Source: Erodium maritimum (taxonomy: Eukaryota > Streptophyta > Magnoliopsida > Geraniales > Geraniaceae). Taken from it: a stretch of DNA of 64,000 nt. Made by a program: the position numbers and the translations under genes. Positions 44,500 through 56,060 of the stretch are shown piece by piece. The stretch covers positions 64,066,336-64,130,335 of the forward strand of contig OY997592.1 in assembly GCA_963921825.1 (NCBI GenBank), written 5' to 3'. The notes under the pieces were generated by a model, which was given only the letters and a program-made list of their open reading frames with translations, was not told the DNA's origin and did no database searches. Positions within the stretch are counted from its first letter, which is position 1; each line of letters begins with the position of its first letter.

Positions 44500-47400
44500 C
44501 AAAATCATAAGATATAGTACGCTCGACCGAGTCCGAGCTTGCGTCCCAGATGAATTTTTAGAGTGAGGTGGGGAGAAATACCGATATGGCTTGGCGGCAA
44601 AGGTGTTGTCGGATAAATCGATTCGAGTGAATGTGTTATGTGTTGTGATGAAGAATATTTGGAACGCGAAGGGGATCCTTACACAAACTCCGGCGCCTGG
44701 AGTCACGGGTTTCTTCTTTGCCAATGATAGAGATCGTCGTCGAGTGCTGGACATGAAACCATGGAACTTTAATAAAGCATCGGTGACTTTAACGAAGTAA
44801 TCTAGAGAGGAAAACGTAGATGATCTGGTGTTTTAAGAGTACAATATTGTGGGTACTGGCTTCTAACCTTCCTTTCATTGCTCTTTCTAAATCTGTCGAG
44901 AAGATTAATGGTAATAGGTTGGGGGGGGAGTGGTGGAGGTCGATGTCAATGAGGAGGGGAGAGCTTGGGATGAGTTTCTCCATATTAGGGTGAGCTGCAA
45001 CATCAATACCCCCCTAAGGAACACATTGAAACTATGGTTGGGTGAACAAGAGAAACTCATCCCAATATGGCGAGGTTGGGAATGTAGAAACTGACAGTGG
45101 GAGCGCTTGTCCCAAGAGAAACTGTCAATGTAGAAACTCCCCTAAGAAATGAAAGAGGTCAAGAAAAGTGGGAGAGGAGAAGAATGTACAAACTAACAGT
45201 GGGAGCGGGTCACGAAAAAGAAAATGTAATGTGGACGATCAACCTTTAAAGTCTGAAGTACTTACTTCCGCGATAAAGGAGGCTGGTTCATCTGAAATGG
45301 CGAGGGGTGCGAAGCAACTCCGCTAAGCATAATGTTAACCATAGCTTGGAACTACCGAGGGCTTGGGAACCCCTGGGCAGTAGAGTTCATTGTTGAGTTC
45401 TTAACTCAAAAGTCGCCCGAGGTGGTCTTTCTTAGCGAGATTAAGGTGGATGAGGAAGTGATTCAAGACATCAGGAGGCAGACGAGAATGGAGGAAGCAT
45501 TCGTGGTTAAAGGGAGAGGGGCAAGTAGAGGTATATCGATGCTTTGGCGAAACAAAGAGGTGGGTATACTGCATACCTATTCCAAGAATCATGTGGATTT
45601 AAACTATAGATCACCCTCTGGAGTGAGTTTCAGGGTGACAAGGATTTATGGAGAACCTCGCAGGGAGGAGCGACATAAGACGTGGGCCGTAGTTCGTTCA
45701 TTGGAAAGGGAGGCAGTACAACCGTGGCTAATGCTTATGGACTTTAATAATGTGCTGAGTGATGCAAATGCTAAGGGAGCCCAACATTATCCCCAAGCGC
45801 TGATTGACGAGTTCCGAAATGCTCTTTCAGATAGCGGGTTGCAGGATCTGGAAATTCAGGGTACACAGGAGAGATGGTATGGAGATCCAATTGGATAGAG
45901 CAGTAATCAGTAGGGAATGGGATGATGTGTTTCCTAATACTCGGTTGGTGCATGGAGGTCTCTCGCCCTCGGATCATGCACCTATACTTGTCTATGCTGA
46001 ACATGAGGAGGTGGGGGGAAGACCGAGAGTATTCAGGTTCGAACAAGGATAGGTGGGAGATGCAGGTTGTGCAAAAACTTTGAAAACAGCTTGGGACAGA
46101 TAAAAGGATGTTTCTATCCGTGAGCAGAGTAGTAGAGTGGCACTAGAATTATGGAAATGGGCCAAGGAACACTACAGAGCGCTGGATAACGACATAAGGA
46201 GGTATCAAAAGGAACTGAACGAACAGTAGGGACCCTAGAATCCAATCCGAGGGGTTCGAGCCTAACAAATTCGTGGTATTCTTAATGAGTTACGCCGAAA
46301 GAAGACCATGGCCTGGAGATGGAGGGCGAAACAGTTCTGGTTGTCTAAAGATGATGCGAATACAAAGTACTTCCACTCCAAGGATTCGAAGAGAAGACGC
46401 ATGAATAGAATTCGGAAGTTACTAAATGAGGCAGGGGAATGGAAACATTGGGGTAATTGGTTGGAGGGTTACTTTAATAACATGTACTGTAAGGAGGGAG
46501 GCGTCCAAGATGGAGTCAGTGAATTGATACCAAAAACGATCAATCCGGAGGATAATGATAGGTTAATGAGACTAGTTTCAGTGGATGAGGTTCGGTGTGC
46601 GATATTCAGCTTGGAACCGTTGAAGTCGTCAGAGCCAGATGGGTTCAATCCGGGGTTCTACCAGGCCTACTAGGACACGGTGGGACCTGATATTATGAAG
46701 ATGGTACAAGATTTTTTCCTTTTAGGATTTTTTCCTGAAGATTTAAATGATACAAATTTGGTATTGATACCAAAATGTGGAAATCACGAGAAGGTTAGTG
46801 AATTCAGACCTATAACACTCTGCAATGTTTTATATAAAGTGATTACAAAGGTCATGATAAACAGAATGAAAATTTTGCTGAATAAGGTGGCACTGAATCC
46901 CAAAGTGCTTTTATGCATGGTCGGCTCATAAATAACAATATTTTTGTGTCTGGAGAACTTTTACACTATATCAGAGAACAGAAGGCATGTAGAAGTGGAA
47001 GTATGGCTATCAGAATAGACATGGTTAAAGCTTATGACAGGGTAGAATGGTCGTATTTGGAAAAAGTTCTTCTTACTATGGGTTTCTGCAAGAAATGGAT
47101 AGCGATGATAATGGAGTGTGTCCGGACCGCAAAGCTTTGGGTGTCAGCTGAGGGTAGACGGGTGGGATCACTGAAAATGGACAGAGGTATCAGACAAGGA
47201 GATCAATTGTCGCCTTACTTGTTCATTATCTGTACATAAGGACTATCTCAGTTAATAGCAAGGGAGGAACAGATAGGGAGAATCAAAGGGTGTAAGATAG
47301 CTAGAGGAGCACCTGCTATTACACACTTATTTTTTTTGCTGATGATAGTTATTTTTTCTCCAGAGCCTCACATTCGGAAGCATTATATTGGAGATATTTA

Positions 47401-48493
47401 CTTAGACAGTATGAAAGTTCTTCGTGACATAGTATATATGTTACAATATCTTCTCTTATGTTCCGTCCGTGTGTGAGGGAGGACGTGTGACAGGCAGTCT
47501 CGACAACATTAGAAATAGGGGTGGTGACGGACCCGAGACTATTTGGGGCTATCGTCGACCATCCAGAGGAACAGATACATGTCTTTCAGTTTTATTAAAG
47601 ACAAGATTATTAAACGGCTCCAGAACTGGGATGAACTCTTACTCAGTAAAGCGGGTAAGGTGTTACTGAAAGCTGTAATTCAAGCTCTCCCTATGTACAC
47701 TATGAGGGTTTATAAAATTCCAAAAAGGTTGGTGAATGAAATTGAAGTAGTTATGAACCGATTATGATGGTATCATGATGTTAGAATTGGGAGAAGGATT
47801 CAGTGGCAGACATGGAGAAGATTATGTGCCCACAAGGAACAGAGTGGTATGGGCTTTAAATATTTATTGGACTTTAATCAGGCTCTCTTGGGTAAGCAAT
47901 GCTGACGACTCCTTAATTACCCTGATAACTTGGTGGAGAAGGTCTTTAAAGCTAAATACTATTCGAACTGTAATTTTCTGTCAGCTACAACAAAACAAGT
48001 TTGCAGCTACCTCTGGACCAGCTTATTAGAAGGGCATGCGCTGATCCGAGAGGTAGCTCGACGAAGAGTGGGAAACGGGCGCTCTACTCTAGTACATAGG
48101 GGTGACAGATGGATCCCATCTGACTTGGGGAGCCTGTGTTACTTATAGGCTTGATAGTTATTACTAATTAGCTTGATAGTTCAAGTTAATGGTGTTATCC
48201 TGTCTATGGGTGCGGGTTGTCAGGCAAGAGGTTGGCCTTATGAGCGTTGACAGTTTAATGATACAAGATACACGAAGGTGGGATAGGAACTTAATTGAGG
48301 ACCTCTTTGGTCTTACGTCAACTATCGAGATAATAACCATTCTTTTAAGCCAGTTTGGTGGAGAGGATGGCCGGTATTGGAGGGATGCTCGAGATGGTCA
48401 ATATAGGGTGAAAGAAGCCTATAAGCTGATATAGAAAATGGAAGGAAGGTGGAGCGCCCAAATGAGAAGGGAGGAATATAGGTGGAGTCGAAA

Positions 48494-48525
<32 letters not shown>

Positions 48526-49397
48526 GTGAAGCACTTCTTGAGGGGGAGGTATGTGCCGGTTAGTGGGAATTGTGGGAGGTGCGACATGATGATGGGCATG
48601 TTTTGTTTGACTGCCATTTCACGAAAGGAGTTTGGGGACACATTCGGTTAGATCCTTGGGAACAGGTTCTACTTGAGGATTGGTTACAGATGGTGTGGGG
48701 ATTGGGGGTTGAAGGGCTTATGGAAAAGACGGTAATGTTGTGCGAACTTTGGAATGCTAGGAATCTACGGGTTTGACAACAAAAGGAGAAAAGTGTGCAG
48801 CTGATATGAGAGATTGCTATGAAACAGTTGAAAGAGTGGGAGGAGGCTCAACTCAAGGAGTAGAGGACCCACAAGGCTCCGTTGTCTACAGGGCCGACTC
48901 GTAGGGGGGAGGAAGCCAACACTCGGGAAGGAGAAGATTAATGTAAATGGGGGAGTGTAGTCCAGAGACAACAATGATATGACTACAACAACGGAATGCT
49001 TTGTCATACCAGGACAACGGAATCCGGAGGTGATTGAAGCTATTACATTGTCTGAAGCGCTGACTTGGATATTTGAGGCTAGTTAGCCGGTGGGAGTGGT
49101 GGAGTCGGACTGCTTAGGGTTGGTGCAGACGGTTGATGGGAGTGAGCATATGACTTTGCCGTTTGGTATTATAGTGACTGAATACATAGCAAAGTTGAAG
49201 GCTCTTCCAGGCTTTCTTTGATACATCATACATGTACGAAGAGAGGCAAATAAGATAACTCATTGTTTAGCTCAAAATACTAGTGTTTGGGATACTGTTG
49301 ATTGAGTGATTACACCGTTACCGGATAAATTGCCTGTAGTATTAAATGACGTTTCGATCGAGTAATACAATTTCCAAATTTACCTCAAAAAATAATA
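44500..49397 (+). mobile_element. L1-type LINE with ORF1 and ORF2 remnants, about 4.9 kb, decayed
   Basis: ORF1: a DUF4283-type segment at 44591-44800 (LAAKVLSDKSIRVNVL, RRRVLDMKPWNFNKA), then a segment near 44930-45060 like the region before the ORF1 zinc knuckle. ORF2: endonuclease from 45332 (MLTIAWNYRGLGNPWAVEF), reverse transcriptase about 46560-47390 (MAIRIDMVKAYDRVEWSYL, GIRQGDQLSPYLF, and an FADD box near 47340), zf-RVT about 47930-48700 and RNase H about 49000-49310. Each part is cut by stops and frameshifts, so it is dead. The A-rich tail CCTCAAAAAATAATAAT ends near 49397. The 5' limit is uncertain. Confidence 0.85.
48495..48523. repeat. Poly-C tract, 29 bases
   Basis: An uninterrupted run of 29 C on the + strand within LINE ORF2. 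It is guanine on the other strand and so capable of forming a G-quadruplex. Confidence 0.95.
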
Positions 49398-49619
49398 ATA
49401 TTTGGATACGCAGAACGTGTATAGAATATAGATAGGACCATGCTATTTGATGCAATCATCAACGTTGATTGAAACAGAAACTTGTTACTTATGTTGGATT
49501 TGATACAACGTTAGAGGCTGAGGTTTGGGCGAGGGAAACTCGGATCCTTCTTCTCCAACGAACCACTTAATTCTCTATTTCGTCCCCAAATCCGAAATCG
49601 AGAGAAGAAGAAAGAGAAA
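49398..49619 (+). promoter_or_regulatory. Short promoter/leader interval of capping protein beta
   Basis: Only about 220 bp separate the LINE tail from the ATG at 49620. It should contain the transcription start. The last 60 bp are CT- then GA-rich, like a plant 5' UTR. No clear TATA box is seen. Confidence 0.4.
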
Positions 49620-52358
49620 ATGGAAGCAGCAATGGGATTGATAAGAAGGATTCACCCAAAGCAGTCGGAGACGGCACTCGCCGCCCTCCTCGGCCTCCTA
49701 CCCGAGCACTCCTCCGATCTCCTCTCCCAGGTCGATCAGCCCCTTCAGGTTCCGACTCCTCCTTCTTCATCCATTTTCATACAATCTGTTTGTTTCCAAA
49801 GGGAATGTTGCTGATCCACTAATTTCAATTCTAATTTTTTTTTTGGGCAATTTTGGTTTTTGTTTAATAATATGTGTTGAGAATGAGATGGAGTAAATTG
49901 AATCCAGAAAGAATAGGAAAATGTAAATTGAATCCAATTTGTGCATTTGGGTGAGAGACAGGTTTTATGTGACATGGATTGTGGAAAAGAGTTCATTCTC
50001 TGTGAATACAACAGAGATGCCGATTCTTACAGGTACATATGTTTTTTTAACATATGCTTTGGAATGTTTGGTTGTCGTAAAATAATGTGGTTCACCTAAG
50101 CTGTGTTCAATTTGCAATCAATCTTGGGATTATGAGTAAGTATTTAAAACTGAAAGTATTCACAAGGCAGTATGGGAAGAGATAACACATGACTAGTCAT
50201 TGAAAGATTTACTCGGATGAGAACAAAATCCATAGTGGCATTCGCTTCGTTTGTTCGAAAAACTTCAGGATTATGATGAGAATTTTAGAGTTCATGGCCC
50301 GATTATAAGTGATCTAATTTAGTTATGTGTGTCTAAGGCACCTTATAATAACTAGAAATGTGTAGAATTTAATTCTAATCATTAATCAGTCGATTAGTAA
50401 TTGAGTGGTTAAGTGTATTGGGGCTATGTTACCCAGTTGTATGCAGCAACATCTATATATGACTCTATTTTCCCTTTGATAAGCTCTTCTTCGAGAGAAA
50501 AAATTACTTAGGCTGCACCACAACTAGAAGATCCATGGTCAAACACAGAGGCAAATTGTTCTTGTGGATTCAATTAGCATTCTGATCAGATCTATCTCCT
50601 CTTTCTTTACCGCTTTGACATAAAATTTTGGCTAGTTAAGGTTTATCCAACAATTACAGTCGCAGTCAATTATGTGAAATCAATAAGGAAAGCAGAAGAA
50701 ATAATGAAGGGTACCTGATTCCTTAAGAGTCTTTTACCAACTTTGAGTTATGGATCTTCCAATTGAGGCGTCAGACATGAGTCTTTCTCCACCTACAATT
50801 AGGGACCATAATTCTGATTAGCTCTACTTTGACTTAATTACTAACATACCAATCAATAAGTAGAATTAAGTCTATACTTATTTAAGTTTGACCTCGTATT
50901 TACTATAAGATAGACATAACATAAATAGATCATTTAAAAATTAAACTTTAAAGTAATGTAAGGTATACAATCATAAATGTTTGCTTGCTTGATGCATGCA
51001 CATGATATAAGTCCATTACAAATTTAACAATATATCCTTAATGTAATGATGTATAAGTGCATGTGCTAATGCCTTATTTCTACTATTAATGTCGACCATC
51101 TAGTTATGGACTAAATTGAATATATCAAGATAGTGAATCTCAGTCTCACATCAAATAAAAACACAAGGGAAGAATCAAACTTGACTATTAATGTTGACCA
51201 TCTAGTTATGGACTTTTACTTGATATTTTAAAATTTCAAAGTAGGCAACCATGATTTTGTAAGTTTCAGCTAACTGGTTCATTGTCATATTCTTTAGTTA
51301 GTTAGGAGTTTCAGCTAATTCTCACATTTTGTCTCGATGTTACTGTATAGATCGCCTTGGTCAAATAAATACCATCCACTACTGGAAGATGGAGATATGC
51401 CATCTTTAGAGTTGAGGAAACTTGAAATCGAAGCTAACGACGTCTTTGCCATTTACTGTGACCAGTGAGGTTCTTTAATTTTTCTTGAATTTAGGTATCC
51501 AATGCGCCATTGACGAGCTAGTAAAATGACAGGTACTATGAAGGCGGAACATCATCAGTGTACATGTGGGAAGATGAAGATGATGACGGTTTTGTAGGGT
51601 GCTTTTTAGTGAAAAAAGGTGAGCCCTTTCCTTAAAGCATGGCATTTGACACAAGTGTTACTGATGTGGTATAATTTGAGGATGAAGATGGTTCGAAAAC
51701 TGGACACGGTCGAAGAGGATACCTAGAAGAGGGATCATGGGATGCTGTACATGTGATTCAGGTTGTAGGTTGTGGATATAGGAAGAAGTTTCGTTTTGTT
51801 GAACAAGTTTGTATTAGCCATGGTAGGCTTTTGTAGGTGGGACCTGAGGAGGAAGAGACCCGTTACTGCTTGAATAGTACTGTGATGCTGTCTTTGACTA
51901 CAGAGGAGGAAAAATCAGGCAAGTTCAGTTTGTCAGGATCGATTCGAAGACAGGTAGTCAAGTGTTTCTTTTGTTTGTTTAAGGTTGTAGATCCAGGTTG
52001 TGATTCCCTTGGTATCCATTACATTAGTGGTGTGGTGTTGGTAGATGCATATGGATCTTTCCATTAGAGAGGGTCATCTTTGTAACATGGGAAGGATGAT
52101 AGAGGAAATGGAAAGTAAACTGAGAAACTCTTTGGATCAGGTATGCATGTATGTTACCCTTTGGCATACATTCATGCTATGTTAACCATTGCGCATTGCC
52201 ATTTGACATACATACCATACATACACACATACATATACATACATTTAATGTATATTTATTATATGATATTGCAGGTTTACTTTGGAAAGACAAAAGAAAT
52301 GGTTTGGACTTTACGGCCCCCAGCAGAGGGAGCACAGCTTAGTTTGCCCGGCAAATAG
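49620..52358 (+). CDS. CPB: F-actin-capping protein subunit beta, 8 exons
   Basis: The beta subunit pairs with the alpha subunit to cap barbed ends of actin filaments in the cytoplasm. Exons: 49620-49748, 49962-50032, 51351-51464, 51533-51618, 51688-51761, 51837-51953, 52045-52140, 52275-52358, giving 256 aa, the usual plant length. Recognisable blocks in order: [118 protein letters not shown] and [18 protein letters not shown]. The start is the first ATG and gives the family N-terminus ([10 protein letters not shown]). All introns are GT-AG; the intron 1 donor (GTTCCG) is weak. The gene looks intact. Intron 2 (1.3 kb) holds a short direct repeat. Confidence 0.95.
51083..51214. repeat. Direct repeat in capping protein intron 2
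   Basis: CTATTAATGT(C/T)GACCATC followed by TAGTTATGGAC occurs at about 51083 and 51185, 102 bp apart, with one mismatch in about 29 bp. Confidence 0.8.
52204..52247. repeat. ATAC-type microsatellite
   Basis: Imperfect CATA/CACA units in intron 7 of the capping protein gene. Confidence 0.85.
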
Positions 52359-53036
52359 TATTACTCTTACTGTCTTCAACATACTCAACCATTTGATTTG
52401 TTTGTCTTTGCACTTCCCCTTCCATTGCTGCAATCAGATGCTTTATGCCATTTCCTATACATATAGTTACATATTTTTATCTTTTTTATAAGTAAACATT
52501 GTATTTTTTAATTTATTATGTATCGATCGTGAAGATATAACTATTATGAACCATATTGCATACTAAAGTTTGACTCGGATATTGCTTAACAACCACACCA
52601 ACAATTAACGGGCTCCAATACGAAGACAATCGTGGGATAACGCAAGAAAAATTATAATATGTAGACAAGAATAATTTTATTGGGACTTGCATTCGACAAA
52701 CAACCTTTGTAATTAAATTTGATATCCTTAAAAAAAATACAGCAAGAGGTGATGTGCATAACAATTTCTTTTTTGTATCCTCGACAGAAGGTTTGATTGT
52801 TTTTTTCTTCTTAAACCTAAAACATTTTAAGAAAACATAAAGCACGTATAGTGAAATGGGTTGTGCAAGGCTGCCCATACTATTGGTAGAAATGCTCATG
52901 AGCGGGCTATGTTGAACTTGAAGTGGCATGATAATGTTTCTTCTCCTAGCTGTTTGTTTACTCATTGTAATCCTAGATTCAGCTTAATATATATGCAGGT
53001 TTTTCTTCGGAAAAAAAAACCACAATATGTCAAAGT
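52359..53036. other. Intergenic DNA after the capping protein gene
   Basis: No gene recognised. A short open stretch near 52860-52990 (AHTIGRNAHERAMLNLKW) has no family I know. The - strand frame at 52516-52965 is likewise unrecognised. Confidence 0.4.
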
Positions 53037-53375
53037 CCAATCCAACTTAAAAGCTCAAATTTATAGGTGGAGGCATTAATATATTATAAGTGTTCAATTT
53101 GATCACTCACTTTTTATGTGGAATTTATATTTTAATACTCTCTCTCACGTGTAGGACTGGATATCTACACGTGAGTCATAACAAAACTGGACATCTGCAT
53201 ATGGACCGGAGACCACAAGGTGGAGGTGAGAAACGGGTCTTGGGCCGAATTAACTCGGATACCATGTTAAAGCTCAATTCAACCCAAAAACTCGAATTTA
53301 TGAGTGGAGGCACTAATATGCTTATCAAGTGTTCAATTTATCCATACACTTTCAATGTAGGACTTATACTTCAAC
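53037..53375. repeat. Direct repeat pair, offset about 234 bp
   Basis: A block like CCAACTTAAAAGCTC then TTTAT, GTGGAGGCA(C)TAATAT and AAGTGTTCAATTT at 53037-53110 recurs at about 53271-53345. They are probably parts of one old repeat element; family unknown. Confidence 0.65.
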
Positions 53376-53449
53376 CCAATATATAGACAATGTTGGGACA
53401 TATTTGTCAAAAACATTAGTATCAATGACACATTGTTTTTAAGAATTCC

Positions 53450-54367
53450 TTGGTAACTCTCTCTACAAACGCTCTACTTGTTCACAACCCTAGTGACCCT
53501 TCTAGATCTCACTGGTGACGGCCACGGCCACGACTGTGGTCGCTGCCGGCGGAGATCTTCTTCCCTGTCCTTCCTTTCCCTTTCCCATCGATCAATTTCC
53601 CTTTTTCCCTTCTTCTTCATCCCTCCTCTCTAGCCTCGCCTGTTGTCGCCAGTTCGCCCGAGTCTCTTCCTGTTGGTTCTAATCGATGCGAAATCTATAG
53701 GTGGGGCGCGTTTCCTCGCTCTTTCCGACCTGGATCGTGGTGGGTTTTGCTCGGTTTTGTCGATGTGGTTGTCGAACTCTCTCCGTCGACAGTGGGGTCT
53801 CCAAATTCCGGCCGTGGGACTCCCTTCCATGCCACTCTGGTGTGGATCAAAGCGGTTTTTGAGCTTCCGACTTGTTGGTGGTGGGCTCTTGGCGACGATA
53901 CTTCTTCCCTTCGCTTCCCCGTCTCCGGCCGTTGTTTTGGGTTTCAGATCGGACAACCCTTTGTGCCAGGACAATGCTCGGTAGAAATACCGTCATCTGA
54001 TGATCGTTCTCTGGGGTTGGCCGACTCGTAGGGATGGCTGGGCCCGCATTCTGATTTTGGGGATCTGAAGGATGCTCTGTTACCTTGGTATGTTTTTCTC
54101 CCTATTCTGGCTGGGTAAGTCTTCTCCCTCCCGTACTTTCTTCCCTAGGCTGTTTTGTTTCACTTCATCTCGCCCATGTGTGGGTCGAGCTCGCCGGTCA
54201 AGGGGTTGGCCGCCGGCGATGTCTCAGGGTAATTTCTGCCTATTCAGAAGCAACAGTTAGGGTTTAGAAGGTAATTCGAGTTTGCCTCGCCGTTGCGGTG
54301 CTGGCCGCCAGCAATAGACCCTGGATTCCACTCTGGTGGGAATACATTCTATGGCTTGGAAGTTGAC
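53450..54367 (+). mobile_element. 5' part of a LINE-like retroposon split by the Copia element
   Basis: A GC-rich leader-like sequence without a clear long frame that continues, after removal of the Copia element and one CTGTC copy, at 62802. The tentative LINE-like call rests on the A-run tail of the right part (near 63259) and the style of the 3' UTR. No reverse transcriptase is present, so it may be an internally deleted copy. Confidence 0.4.
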
Positions 54368-54372
54368 CTGTC

Positions 54373-56060
54373 TGTTAGTCTTAGTGCCCGTAGTTCAATC
54401 CTAAATGTCCAAATGTATATATCATCGTTAGCAATAAAATTAAAGCGGCTTTATATTACTTATGTGTTGGAGTAATATATCGATGTGTGCTCTGATCTAT
54501 GCCCACCATGCGAATAGAACCATAGATCGAGATAGATCACACTCGATGGGTCCCTAGTCAACAAAGTTTCACTAGAAGCGACTAGTATGAAAGATGGCTC
54601 TTTATGGCTTACGTTCTGTTAGTCATTGGAATGGGATTCCGGAGTTTGATCATAGATATCATGTGGGACATGATATTGGACGACCCGCCCTGAATATGTG
54701 CCATAGATTAAGTCATGAACATATTCAGTGTTGTAGCTTGTCATGTATCCTTAGACCAAGGAGTCTTTGTGATCGCTATGTAGTCAACAACTGAGTTTGA
54801 CCTGAGCCTAACGTTGTCCGTAACAGGGCTTCCATACCGACCAGGATTGGCTTGGGGACGGGCTACATGAGTGACACGAAAGACGGCTAAGGGATTTATC
54901 CCTCATACTAAGGTATGGGAAAGATATCGGTTCTCGGCCACTTGATCGAGAGTGACTGGAAGAATAGCATGGCCATGCACATGATACTGGGTATCATATC
55001 TTCAGTCATCTCACATATCAAGGAACGGTGATTGAGAATAATAAGGATGACGGCTCTATGCCTTATCTCAATCAGGATATCGGAGATAAAAGGATAATGA
55101 CAGGGACGACGGAAAGGTTAGAATCGACAGGGTCGATTCGTTATGTAGTGTCAGGCAATACTAAAGTCTCGTTAGTTGCCACTTAAATAGGATCAAGTAA
55201 AATGGGATTTTACGTTGATCTATTGACATGCATAAACCTAAGGGTCACACCGGAGGATGAAACTCATTGACACATTTATGGAGAATGGCCAAAAGGGAGT
55301 TGTCTCGGGACATGACCAAAACTGGGTTTTGGGTCATGTGCCCGTAAGTGAATAGGACTTCACAGATCGAGACAAGGCTTGGAGTCTTGGGATTGATCGC
55401 GTCGGATAATGTTGGACATTTCCGGTATGGAAGGCATGGAGGCGATGAGCGAATCACGGGACCTCGTTGGAAATGGCCACGGGCCATGTTCCAAGAGGCC
55501 CATGAAAGGCCCATGCAACCAAGACCCATGGAACTAATTAATCAAGTCTTGATTAATTAGTACTAAGTAAGCAAGACAAGGATTAAGGTGTTGGTGATTC
55601 ACCACCTAACCCAATCTTGTCTTGCCATACTTTGTCCTATTTACACCTTACTTGACACCATGCTTGTCTCATGCCTTTAGTTGGACAAGTATGGGTTTTG
55701 TTATGTTTAAGTCATATTTTTTCAACATAACAAACACAAGACAAGAATAGGAAACACATTTTCTCTCCCTCTTCCATGGCCATTTCGGGTTTGGCTAGTT
55801 TCCACCTCCATGTTTGTGTTCTTGAGTCCTCAAAGAGAAGAACTACGTGGCTTTGATTCCCATGCGGATACGTAGGCGTCTTGGAAACTCAAGCCAATCA
55901 TTTGTTAACCGGTGTTCTTGTTTTGGTAAGAACTAGTGCTGAATTTTTCTCTTGTTAATCCATTCTTTGTTAGTTGTTTCATGATTTTAATTGTCTCTTG
56001 GTTTTCATTGATTTTCCGCTGCGAGTTGGTTCATTTCCAACCCTACCTCGAGACCCAACA
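54373..56060 (+). repeat. Copia 5' LTR
   Basis: Begins TGTTAGTCTTAGTGCCCG and ends GAGACCCAACA, directly before the primer-binding site. Confidence 0.93.

Noticed and set aside
44359-44754. 131-codon - strand frame
   Set aside because: Antisense to the LINE ORF1 segment, which has clear family motifs on the + strand.
48322-48641. Glycine-rich - strand frames
   Set aside because: Produced by the poly-C tract and antisense to the LINE.
52516-52965. 149-codon - strand frame
   Set aside because: No motif recognised and composition is like the flanking AT-rich DNA; kept only as intergenic.
54594-54794. 66-codon frame repeated almost identically at 61331-61531
   Set aside because: It is a chance frame within both LTRs of the Copia element.
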